The notes below the pieces were generated by a model that did no database searches, was not told the DNA's origin, and saw only the letters and a program-made list of their open reading frames with translations. The position numbers and the translations under genes were made by a program. Positions 6,360 to 11,535 of a stretch of 11,535 bases of DNA are shown piece by piece (within the stretch, counting starts at the first letter, position 1; the number at the start of each line of letters is the position of its first letter). Origin of the DNA: JANNRR01 sp031401675 (lineage in GTDB: Bacteria; Pseudomonadota; Alphaproteobacteria; Rhodobacterales; Rhodobacteraceae); NCBI GenBank assembly GCA_031401675.1, contig JANNRR010000051.1:1-11535 (forward strand), read 5' to 3'.

Positions 6360-7554
6360 GCTGCACGGAAAACGCATCCTTCTGATCGTGGGCGGCGGGA
6401 TCGCGGCTTACAAGGCATTGGAATTGATCCGGCTTTTGCAGAAGGCCGGGGCTAGTGTGACGCCGGTTCTGACCCGGGCGGGGGCGGAATTCGTGACGCC
6501 GCTGAGCGTCGCTGCACTTGCAGGGGCGAAGGTTTACACGGACCTGTTCGATCTGACCGACGAGGCCGAGATGGGGCATATCCAGTTGTCTCGCGCCGCT
6601 GACCTGATCGTGGTGGCACCGGCAACGGCAGATCTGATGGCGAAGATGGCCGGGGGGCAGGCGGGCGATCTGGCGGCGACGCTGCTGTTGGCCACCGACA
6701 AGCGGGTGCTGCTGGCCCCGGCGATGAATGTGCGGATGTGGACCCATGCTGCGACCCGGCGCAATCTGGCGCTGCTGCTGGCGGACGGGGTGATGACGGT
6801 TGGCCCGAATGACGGCGACATGGCTTGCGGCGAGTATGGGCCGGGCCGGATGGCGGAACCCGTGGAGATCGTGGCGGCGGTGGCGGCGGCCTTGGCGGAT
6901 GGCCCGTTGCGGGGGCGGCATGTGCTGGTCACCTCGGGCCCGACGCACGAGCCGATCGACCCGGTGCGCTACATCGCCAACCGCTCGTCCGGGGCGCAGG
7001 GGGCGGCGCTGGCACGGGCGTTGGCGGGTCTGGGCGCGGCGGTGACCTTTGTGACCGGCCCGGCGCTGGTGCCGCCGCCGCCGGGTGTTGCCGTGGTGCG
7101 GGTGGAAACCGCCGCCGAGATGCTGGCGGCGGTGCAGGCGGCGCTGCCGGCCGATGCGGCGGTGTTTGCCGCCGCGGTGGCTGACTGGCGGGTGCTGGAA
7201 CCGGCAGTGCAGAAGTTGAAAAAGGATGGCTCGGGCCGGGCACCGGGGCTGGAGTTCGCGCTGAACCCGGACATCCTGGGACAGGTGGCGCGGATGGCAA
7301 GCGGCCGGCCACGGCTGGTGGTGGGGTTCGCGGCCGAAACCGAGGATCTGGTGGCAGCAGCACGTGCCAAGCGGCTGCGCAAGGGCTGCGACTGGATCGT
7401 GGCCAACGATGTTTCGACCGGCAGCGGGGTGATGGGTGGCAGCGAGAACACTGTGGTTCTGGTGACCGACGCCGGGGCCGAGGTCTGGCCGACGTTGCCC
7501 AAGGACGAGGTGGCGCGGCGGCTGGCCGCGCGAATCGCCGAAGCGCTGGCATGA
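6358..7554 (+). CDS. coaBC: Phosphopantothenoylcysteine decarboxylase / phosphopantothenate-cysteine ligase
   Basis: The bifunctional enzyme makes 4'-phosphopantetheine from 4'-phosphopantothenate and cysteine in coenzyme A synthesis. Counting from the ATG at 6358 (398 residues), the flavin-binding CoaC half occupies about 1-180: GGGIAAYKALE at 12-22, the catalytic-His segment MGHIQLSRAAD at 72-82, PATADLMAKMAGG at 88-100, PAMNVRMW at 121-128 and ACGEYGPGRMAEP at 156-168 with catalytic Cys157. The CoaB half begins near 185 with VLVTSGPTHEPIDPVRYI at 189-206, NRSSGAQGA at 208-216 and AAVADWR at 272-278. K286, K288 and K289 in QKLKKDG mark the lysine motif of the ligase. I prefer 6358 because GGAGAG lies 7 bp upstream and MLHGKRILLIVGG starts close to the Rossmann strand; 6343 and 6331 are in-frame alternatives inside the 12-bp repeat. 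It heads a coaBC-dut-moeB run. Confidence 0.93.
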   Translation: MLHGKRILLIVGGGIAAYKALELIRLLQKAGASVTPVLTRAGAEFVTPLSVAALAGAKVYTDLFDLTDEAEMGHIQLSRAADLIVVAPATADLMAKMAGGQAGDLAATLLLATDKRVLLAPAMNVRMWTHAATRRNLALLLADGVMTVGPNDGDMACGEYGPGRMAEPVEIVAAVAAALADGPLRGRHVLVTSGPTHEPIDPVRYIANRSSGAQGAALARALAGLGAAVTFVTGPALVPPPPGVAVVRVETAAEMLAAVQAALPADAAVFAAAVADWRVLEPAVQKLKKDGSGRAPGLEFALNPDILGQVARMASGRPRLVVGFAAETEDLVAAARAKRLRKGCDWIVANDVSTGSGVMGGSENTVVLVTDAGAEVWPTLPKDEVARRLAARIAEALA

Positions 7555-7559
7555 GAGAC

Positions 7560-7605
7560 CAAAATTCTTGCAAGAATTTTGCCAAGAATTTTGGAAAATT
7601 CTTGG
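7560..7605. repeat. Two back-to-back AT-rich palindromes (four copies of one arm) between coaBC and dut
   Basis: CAAAATTCTTG (7560-7570) and CAAGAATTTTG (7571-7581) form a perfect 22-bp palindrome. It is followed at once by CCAAGAATTTT (7582-7592), GG, and AAAATTCTTGG (7595-7605), a second palindrome with 11-bp arms. The middle two arms are the same 11-mer as direct repeats 12 bp apart (7571 and 7583), so arm 1 can also pair with arm 3 and arm 2 with arm 4. It begins 5 bp after the coaBC stop. No U-tract follows. Candidate roles are 3'-end stabilisation, termination or attenuation before dut, or a protein-binding operator. Confidence 0.75.
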
Positions 7606-7645
7606 GATGCAGGGCCGGACCATGGGTCGGGTGGACAGGTCGGCA

Positions 7646-7681
7646 GCCTCCGGCGGGGGTATTTTCCTGAACAAAGATGGA
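7646..7681 (+). promoter_or_regulatory. CCTCCGGCGGGGG-TATTTT element upstream of dut
   Basis: GCCTCCGGCGGGGG (7646-7659) can fold as CCTCC/GGGGG, with one wobble pair and a tight GGC loop, and is followed by TATTTT (7660-7665) and AACAAAGATGG (7670-7680). The hairpin-plus-T-rich layout is terminator-like. I recall similar elements recurring between genes in Rhodobacteraceae genomes, but that is from memory and not verified here. Confidence 0.35.
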
Positions 7682-7693
7682 GTGAGGGCGGGT

Positions 7694-8161
7694 TTGGGTC
7701 CAACATTGGAAGTGCTTTGGGAGGATTGGGCGGACCGCGATCTAGGCTTGCCGGCCTATGCCACGCCGGGGGCAGCGGGCGCTGATATCCGGGCCAATCT
7801 GCCGGTGGCGGACCGGGCGGGCGGTCTGACGCTGGCACCGATGCAGCGGATTGTCGTGCCGACCGGGGTGCGGCTGGCCGTACCGGACGGGTTCGAGTTG
7901 CAGGTTCGGCCGCGTTCCGGGCTGGCCCTGAAACATGGGATCACGCTGGCCAATGCGCCGGGAACGATCGACAGCGACTATCGCGGGCCGCTTGGGGTCA
8001 TTCTGGTCAATCTGGGGGCGGAAGTGTTTGTAATCGCACACGGCGACCGGATCGCGCAGCTGATCGTTGCGCCGGTGGTACGGGCCCGGTTCGGGGTGGT
8101 CGACGTGCTGGCGCCGAGTGTTCGCGGGGCGGGCGGCTTTGGCTCGACCGGGCGGCGCTAG
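7694..8161 (+). CDS. dut: Deoxyuridine 5'-triphosphate nucleotidohydrolase (dUTPase)
   Basis: Trimeric all-beta dUTPase: hydrolyses dUTP to dUMP and pyrophosphate, keeping uracil out of DNA and supplying thymidylate synthase. All five family motifs are present (155-residue numbering): I GAAGADIRA at 26-34, II RPRSGLALKHG at 72-82, III GTIDSDYRG at 90-98 with catalytic Asp93, IV RIAQLIVAPV at 119-128, V RGAGGFGSTG at 144-153. The frame stays open back to 7568, but that would translate the palindromes. I chose the TTG at 7694 because GAGGG ends five bases upstream and it gives the usual length of about 150. GTG 7682 and ATG 7622 are alternatives, so the start is uncertain while the family is not. 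The stop is directly followed by the moeB ATG. Confidence 0.92.
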   Translation: MGPTLEVLWEDWADRDLGLPAYATPGAAGADIRANLPVADRAGGLTLAPMQRIVVPTGVRLAVPDGFELQVRPRSGLALKHGITLANAPGTIDSDYRGPLGVILVNLGAEVFVIAHGDRIAQLIVAPVVRARFGVVDVLAPSVRGAGGFGSTGRR

Positions 8162-9196
8162 ATGGTTTTGGTGTTGGCAGCGGCGGCCGGATTGTGGGGG
8201 TTGGGATACCTGATGCGGGCCCCGGTCCGGGTGCGCTGGGCCTGGATCGGCCTGTGGTTCGGGCTGGTGCTGGCGCTGCAGTTGTTGTTGCCGGACCGGC
8301 ATCCGCTGCGCACCGCCACCGGCGGCTCGGCGGCTTTGTGGCTGGGGCTGGCGGTTGTGGCCGGGCTGGGCTTTGGTTACCGCGCCGTGCTGATCCGGCT
8401 CAGGGCGCGGGCGGTGCCGGTGGCTGTGGCCGCGGCGGGCAGTTTTGGTGAGGCGGAGCTGGAGCGCTATGCCCGGCATATCATGCTGCGCGAGATTGGC
8501 GGGGCGGGGCAGAAGTCCTTGAAAAACGCCAGGATTCTGGTGGTGGGGGCCGGGGGGTTGGGGTCGCCCGCGCTGTTGTATCTGGCGGGGGCCGGGGTCG
8601 GGACCATCGGCGTGATCGATGACGATCTGGTCGACGGCTCCAATCTGCAGCGGCAGGTCATCCATAGCGATGCGCGGATCGGCATGCCCAAGGTGTTTTC
8701 GGCCGAGGTGACGATGCGGGCGCTGAACCCGTTCATCACGGTGCGGCCCTACAATCGGCGCCTGACCGAGGAGGTGGCGGCGGATTTGGTTGCCGACTAT
8801 GATCTGATCCTGGACGGGTCGGATAATTTCGAGACGCGCTATCTGTTGAACCGGGTCTGTGTAGCGACTGCCAAGCCGTTGATTTCGGCGGCGATCACAC
8901 AGTGGGAGGGGCAGATTAGCCTGTTTGATCCGGGCCATGGCGGGCCATGCTATCAGTGCGTGTTCCCCGAGCGGCCGGCCCCGGGACTGGTGCCGACCTG
9001 CGCCGAGGCCGGCGTGGCGGGGCCGTTGCCAGGGGTGCTGGGCGCGATGATGGCGCTGGAGGCGGTGAAGCTGGTGACCGGCGCCGGCGAGGGGTTGCGC
9101 GGGCGGATGCTGATTTATGACGGGCTTTATGCGGATGTGCGGGTGATCGGGACCGAGCGGCGGCAAGGGTGCCCGGTGTGCGGGGCAAGCCATTGA
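8162..9196 (+). CDS. moeB: Molybdopterin-synthase adenylyltransferase MoeB with an N-terminal membrane anchor
   Basis: E1-like ThiF/MoeB/HesA enzyme that adenylates the C-terminal glycine of MoaD so that sulfur can be loaded for molybdopterin synthesis. The catalytic domain (about 95-344) has ERYARHIMLREIGGAGQ at 101-117, the nucleotide loop VGAGGLGSPAL at 128-138, DDDLVDGSNLQRQVIH at 153-168 with the conserved Asn/Arg pair, DGSDNFETRYLLN at 218-230, the zinc pairs CYQC (263-266) and CPVC (337-340), and PTCAEAGVAG with Cys280. Residues 1-80 are extra: hydrophobic segments at about 2-17, 26-43 and 56-78 predict membrane anchoring, unlike the soluble E. coli protein of about 250 residues. The ATG abuts the dut stop (8159-8161) with only a weak Shine-Dalgarno sequence, suggesting translational coupling. 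MoaD is not in the window; a related sulfur-carrier substrate such as ThiS cannot be excluded. Confidence 0.88.
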   Translation: MVLVLAAAAGLWGLGYLMRAPVRVRWAWIGLWFGLVLALQLLLPDRHPLRTATGGSAALWLGLAVVAGLGFGYRAVLIRLRARAVPVAVAAAGSFGEAELERYARHIMLREIGGAGQKSLKNARILVVGAGGLGSPALLYLAGAGVGTIGVIDDDLVDGSNLQRQVIHSDARIGMPKVFSAEVTMRALNPFITVRPYNRRLTEEVAADLVADYDLILDGSDNFETRYLLNRVCVATAKPLISAAITQWEGQISLFDPGHGGPCYQCVFPERPAPGLVPTCAEAGVAGPLPGVLGAMMALEAVKLVTGAGEGLRGRMLIYDGLYADVRVIGTERRQGCPVCGASH

Positions 9197-9252
9197 GAAC
9201 GGTGGGTTAATCTGCGGATTTCGCCGGAATTCTGCGTGTGGGAATCATATGG

Positions 9253-9274
9253 GTTTCATGCAGGTTTGATGCAG
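9253..9274 (+). repeat. Short direct repeat in the moeB-GFA gap
   Basis: GTTTCATGCAG (9253-9263) is followed without a gap by GTTTGATGCAG (9264-9274), 10 of 11 bases alike. It lies in the 204-bp gene-free stretch between moeB and the GFA gene. An 11-bp period puts the copies on one helix face, so a paired protein site is possible, but nothing else supports one. Confidence 0.35.
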
Positions 9275-9343
9275 GTGGATTTTGCAGTCGGCGGCGTTAA
9301 GGATTTGGCGCGAATCGGGTGAGTTGGTGGTGCGGACGGTTGC

Positions 9344-9366
9344 GGTGGGGTGGAACCCCACCCTAC
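9344..9366 (-). repeat. REP-like hairpin (GTAG plus palindrome)
   Basis: GGTGGGGT (9344-9351) and ACCCCACC (9355-9362) form a perfect 8-bp stem with a 3-nt loop. On the minus strand it is preceded by GTAG (9366-9363), the layout of a REP element: a GTRG tetranucleotide followed by an imperfect palindrome. It ends 34 bp upstream of the GFA gene start. REP identity is inference from form alone, since copy number cannot be seen here. Confidence 0.45.
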
Positions 9367-9400
9367 GCGTCGGTTTGCGGGTGGCAGCAAGGGGGGGGCG

Positions 9401-9871
9401 ATGCAGCTGGAAGGATCATGTCACTGTCGGGCAGTGACGTTTTCGGTGGAGGCGGCGGCGCCGGTGCCGTTTTGCCGCTGCTACTGCGAGGTGTGCCGCA
9501 AGGTTGGCGGGTCTGGCGGGTTCGGGATCAACCTTGGCGCAGATTTCACCACACTGAAGGTGGCGGGGCAGGCGCATGTCCGGGTGTACCGGGCCAAGAT
9601 CGACGGCGCGGCCAGCCGGGCCGAGCGCAGTTTCTGCGGGGAATGCGGTTCCGCCCTTTGGCTCTGGGACCCGCGCTGGCCGGACCTGCTGCATCCCTAC
9701 GCCGGGGTGATCGATACCGACCTGCCGGTGCCGCCGGTGCGGTCGCATATCCTGCTGGCCAGCAAGGCACCTTGGGTGCCTGTTGATCTGGGCGCGGGAG
9801 ACCGGGTGTTTGACGGCTACCCGGATGAAAGTCTGGCGGTGTGGCATGCACGGCTGGGAGTTGCGGGGTAG
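9401..9871 (+). CDS. GFA-family (glutathione-dependent formaldehyde-activating enzyme-like) zinc protein
   Basis: The 156-residue product has the GFA/CENP-V fold cysteine pattern: GSCHC (C7, C9), FCRCYCEVC (C25, C27, C29, C32) and FCGECGS (C79, C82), which bind two zinc ions in the founding member. Gfa of Paracoccus was described as speeding S-hydroxymethylglutathione formation; most relatives have no known substrate, so the function is open. The frame extends upstream to a GTG at 9350, but that would translate the REP-like hairpin. The ATG at 9401 follows an AAGGGGGGGG tract at proper distance and begins right before the first cysteine pair. It is convergent with the doxX-like gene, 32 bp apart. 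Confidence 0.88.
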   Translation: MQLEGSCHCRAVTFSVEAAAPVPFCRCYCEVCRKVGGSGGFGINLGADFTTLKVAGQAHVRVYRAKIDGAASRAERSFCGECGSALWLWDPRWPDLLHPYAGVIDTDLPVPPVRSHILLASKAPWVPVDLGAGDRVFDGYPDESLAVWHARLGVAG

Positions 9872-9903
9872 GTGGTGCCGGCGAGCAGACGCTTTGAGTT
9901 CGC

Positions 9904-10278
9904 CTAACGGGCGCGGCTGCCGGTTTGCAGCCAGATCGTCAGGGCAAGCAGCGCGCCGATGACAATGCAGTGAATCCAGTCCTGATGGATCACGGCAATC
10001 TGGGCGACAAAGGCACCGATGTCGATGCAGAGCAGCAGGGCGGCACCCAGAATGCTGGTGGCCGGGATCAGGATCGCGATGCCGCCGGCGAGTTCCAGCA
10101 GGCCGGTGACATAGCGGAACCATTGGCCGAGGCCGACGGTTTCAAACTCGGCGACCATCATCGGATTGCCGGTCAGCTTCATGTAGGCGGCGGCGAGGAA
10201 AGCGGCGGCCAAGAGGACACGCAGGACCCAGAGGGCAATCTTCTTGACTGGCAGGTCGGCAGTGGGAGAGGTGGACAT
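9904..10278 (-). CDS. DoxX family membrane protein
   Basis: The 124-residue product has four predicted membrane helices at about 14-33, 56-72, 75-96 and 101-118, the usual DoxX/DoxD-like topology, with the family's YMKLTG turn after helix 1 (32-37) and TGLLELAGGIAIL at 58-70. DoxX-family proteins are small inner-membrane proteins often tied to redox or thiol stress; no reaction can be assigned here. I chose the ATG at 10278 because GGAAGGA lies upstream (nine bases before the ATG). A start at 10332 would add an 18-residue Pro-rich stretch unlike the family. It is divergent from the ABC binding-protein gene across a 216-bp gap. Confidence 0.85.
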   Translation of the reverse strand: MSTSPTADLPVKKIALWVLRVLLAAAFLAAAYMKLTGNPMMVAEFETVGLGQWFRYVTGLLELAGGIAILIPATSILGAALLLCIDIGAFVAQIAVIHQDWIHCIVIGALLALTIWLQTGSRAR

Positions 10279-10431
10279 CGGGGCAAATCCTTCCGAGGGA
10301 CGATGCGGCAGGCTAGCAGGTGGGTTGGGCACGGTTAACTCTGCATTATTTCAGGGGAGTGCGGGCTGGTTTGCACAGAAGTGGCTACTTGCTACGAAAA
10401 TGCGCGCGGGCACGCAGTCACGCGCCCCCCC

Positions 10432-10461
10432 TTGCCCCGGCCGGGGTCCGTCGGCCATAGT
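10432..10461 (+). promoter_or_regulatory. Candidate sigma-70 promoter of the ABC transporter, with palindrome in the spacer
   Basis: TTGCCC (10432-10437) and CATAGT (10456-10461) are 18 bp apart, 33 bp upstream of the binding-protein ATG. A perfect 12-bp palindrome CCCCGGCCGGGG (10435-10446) overlaps the -35 and spacer and could be an operator. The hexamers are imperfect matches, so this is tentative. Confidence 0.3.
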
Positions 10462-10494
10462 CGGGTATCCGCTTCGTGACAGGGAGTTCACAGA

Positions 10495-11310
10495 ATGAAG
10501 ATAGCTGCCATTGTACCCGGCCTGGTTTATGGCCTGGTTTCGGGCCTTGCCCTTGCCGTTTCCGCCCCGTTTGCCGCCGCTCAGGCGCTGCCCGATTTGG
10601 GCGGGCGTGAGGTGGTGGTGGTGACCGAAAACGCCTATCCGCCGTTGCAGTTCGTGGAGGCCGCCAGCGGCAACGCCATCGGCTGGGAATATGACGCGAT
10701 GGCCGAGATCGCCACGCGGCTGAACATCACGGTGAAGTACGAGAATACCAGTTGGGACGCGATGATCCCGGCAGTGTCGGAGGGGCAGTTCGATCTGGGG
10801 ATGACCGGGATCACCATCCGCGACGACCGCAAGGAAAAGGTGGATTTTTCCGACAGCTACATGACCAGCCAGATGGTGATGATGGTGCGCGGCGATGAGG
10901 ATCGGTTTGCCGATGCCGCGAGTTTCGGGGCCGATGCCGAGCTGCTGATCGCGGCCCAGCCCGGCACCACGCCGTTCTATGTGAGCGTGTACGAGGTGCT
11001 GGACGGCGACGAGGCCAACCCGCGCATCAAGCTCTTTGAGACCTTTGGCGCGACGGTCGAGGCGCTGCGGGCCGGCGATGTCGATCTGGTGCTGACCGAT
11101 GGCACCGCCGGTCAGGGCTATGTCGATGCGTCCGAGGGCAAGCTGAAGATCGTGGGCAGCCCGCTTGGCACCGAGGATTTCGGCTTCATCTTTCCAAAGG
11201 GCTCGGATCTGGTCGCGCCGATGAACGCAGCGATTGCGGCGCTGAAGGCGGATGGCAGCATCGAGGCGCTGAACAAGAAGTGGTTCCTCGACTACAAGAT
11301 CAACCAGTAA
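10495..11310 (+). CDS. Amino-acid-type ABC transporter, periplasmic substrate-binding protein
   Basis: Solute-binding protein of the family 3 (polar amino acid) type, 271 residues. A Sec signal peptide covers residues 1-31 (hydrophobic core 5-26; likely cleavage after AQA). The mature part has VVVTENAYPPLQFV at 41-54, GWEYDAMAEIATRL at 63-76, the TIRDDRKEKVDFSDSY block at 107-122 with the ligand-carboxylate arginine (Arg112), AAQPGTTPF at 153-161 and DVDLVLTDG at 195-203, which supplies the amino-group-binding acid. It should bind an amino acid or a related compound and deliver it to the permease encoded next; the specificity cannot be read from sequence. The ATG follows AGGGAG with 8 bp spacing. 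An intercistronic hairpin separates it from the broken permease gene. Confidence 0.92.
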   Translation: MKIAAIVPGLVYGLVSGLALAVSAPFAAAQALPDLGGREVVVVTENAYPPLQFVEAASGNAIGWEYDAMAEIATRLNITVKYENTSWDAMIPAVSEGQFDLGMTGITIRDDRKEKVDFSDSYMTSQMVMMVRGDEDRFADAASFGADAELLIAAQPGTTPFYVSVYEVLDGDEANPRIKLFETFGATVEALRAGDVDLVLTDGTAGQGYVDASEGKLKIVGSPLGTEDFGFIFPKGSDLVAPMNAAIAALKADGSIEALNKKWFLDYKINQ

Positions 11311-11316
11311 GGCGAT

Positions 11317-11339
11317 GGCCCTGCCGTTGCGGCGGGGCC
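11317..11339 (+). promoter_or_regulatory. Intercistronic hairpin between binding-protein and permease genes
   Basis: GGCCCTGCC (11317-11325) pairs with GGCGGGGCC (11331-11339), nine pairs including one U-G, with a 5-nt loop. It starts 6 bp after the binding-protein stop and ends 6 bp before the permease ATG. Its 3' arm contains the only G-rich ribosome-binding candidate. In ABC operons such stem-loops are known to stabilise the binding-protein mRNA and lower permease output. No U-tract follows. Confidence 0.5.
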
Positions 11340-11345
11340 CTTGCG

Positions 11346-11535
11346 ATGCAGCCAAACCCCGGACAGGACAAGGATTTTCCCTACTGGCTCCTCCTCGTGA
11401 TCGGGGTGGGGCTGTATCTGTTCTGGCAGGTGGTGGCCGACGCGCTTTATGGCCAAGTGCTGCGCACGCTGGTCTAGGGGATCGGCATCACGGTATTCGT
11501 GGCGCTGGTCGCCTATGGCCTGGCCAGCAGCACCC
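11346..11535 (+). pseudogene. ABC transporter permease, N-terminal part with an in-frame amber codon; runs off the window
   Basis: The ATG at 11346 opens a frame beginning MQPNPGQDKDFPYW and passing through a first membrane helix (about residues 15-30) to DALYGQVLRTLV. TAG at 11475-11477 then ends it after 44 codons. The same frame continues at once with GIGITVFVALVAYGLASST, which looks like the second helix of a His/Glu/Gln/Arg-type permease (HisM/GlnP family). The stop therefore lies in the short loop between helices 1 and 2. A single base change from TCG or AAG could create it. Either the gene is a recent pseudogene, or the base call is wrong, or the codon is suppressed. No good ATG restart is visible before the window ends. 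Confidence 0.6.

Noticed and set aside
6037..7674. 545-codon open frame on the minus strand
   Set aside because: It runs antisense to coaBC and into the nitroreductase. The translation is rich in Arg, His, Pro and Gln with no motifs; the sense strand encodes complete CoaBC.
7568..7693. Long N-terminal extension of dUTPase
   Set aside because: The open frame starts at a TTG inside a palindrome and would translate repeat DNA; the family length and Shine-Dalgarno evidence place the start much later.
7742..9193. 483-codon open frame on the minus strand
   Set aside because: Antisense to dut and moeB, both with full catalytic motif sets; the composition is typical of reverse-frame shadows.

Overview
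The window reads as chromosomal DNA of a GC-rich alphaproteobacterium, most likely a member of the Rhodobacterales (Rhodobacter/Paracoccus-like). This rests on gene content and protein character: an RpoH2-type heat-shock sigma factor behind a TGATCC/CGTATC extracytoplasmic-sigma promoter, a cobalamin kinase next to a histidine phosphatase, a coaBC-dut-moeB run, and strong G/C bias at third codon positions. No tRNA, rRNA, CRISPR array, prophage or defence island is visible.

Layout. (1) Bases 1 to about 150 hold the edge of an insertion sequence: the first 17 codons of an IS630-type transposase run off the left end on the minus strand. (2) From 205 to 4468 all genes are on the minus strand. In order of transcription they are cobU/cobP, a CobC-like histidine phosphatase (overlapping cobU by 4 bp), a glutathione S-transferase-like protein with a C-terminal cysteine module, the comM/yifB AAA ATPase, and a pRiA4b ORF-3-like protein. 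(3) A divergent control region of about 100 bp (4469-4570) separates cobU from rpoH on the plus strand. It carries the ECF-type promoter and a 7-bp dyad in the rpoH leader. (4) A lone minus-strand nitroreductase (5559-6119) lies between rpoH and the coaBC-dut-moeB run (6358-9196, plus). (5) A GFA-family protein (plus) and a DoxX-family membrane protein (minus) converge at about 9.9 kb. (6) Divergent from doxX, a polar amino-acid-type ABC transporter starts with its periplasmic binding protein, followed by a permease whose reading frame is cut by an in-frame amber codon 44 codons in. The permease runs off the right end.

The genes are mostly housekeeping: coenzyme A synthesis (coaBC), dUTP removal (dut), molybdopterin synthase activation (moeB), cobalamin lower-loop assembly (cobU and the phosphatase), stress transcription (rpoH2) and DNA branch migration (comM). 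No gene-free stretch exceeds 300 bp. The largest gaps are 6120-6357, 9197-9400 and 10279-10494.

I do not see a convincing undescribed multigene system. The most unusual signals are non-coding: four alternating copies of one 11-bp AT-rich arm forming two back-to-back palindromes between coaBC and dut, a 12-bp tandem repeat that triplicates the coaBC ribosome-binding context, a REP-like hairpin upstream of the GFA gene, and the amber codon in the ABC permease.
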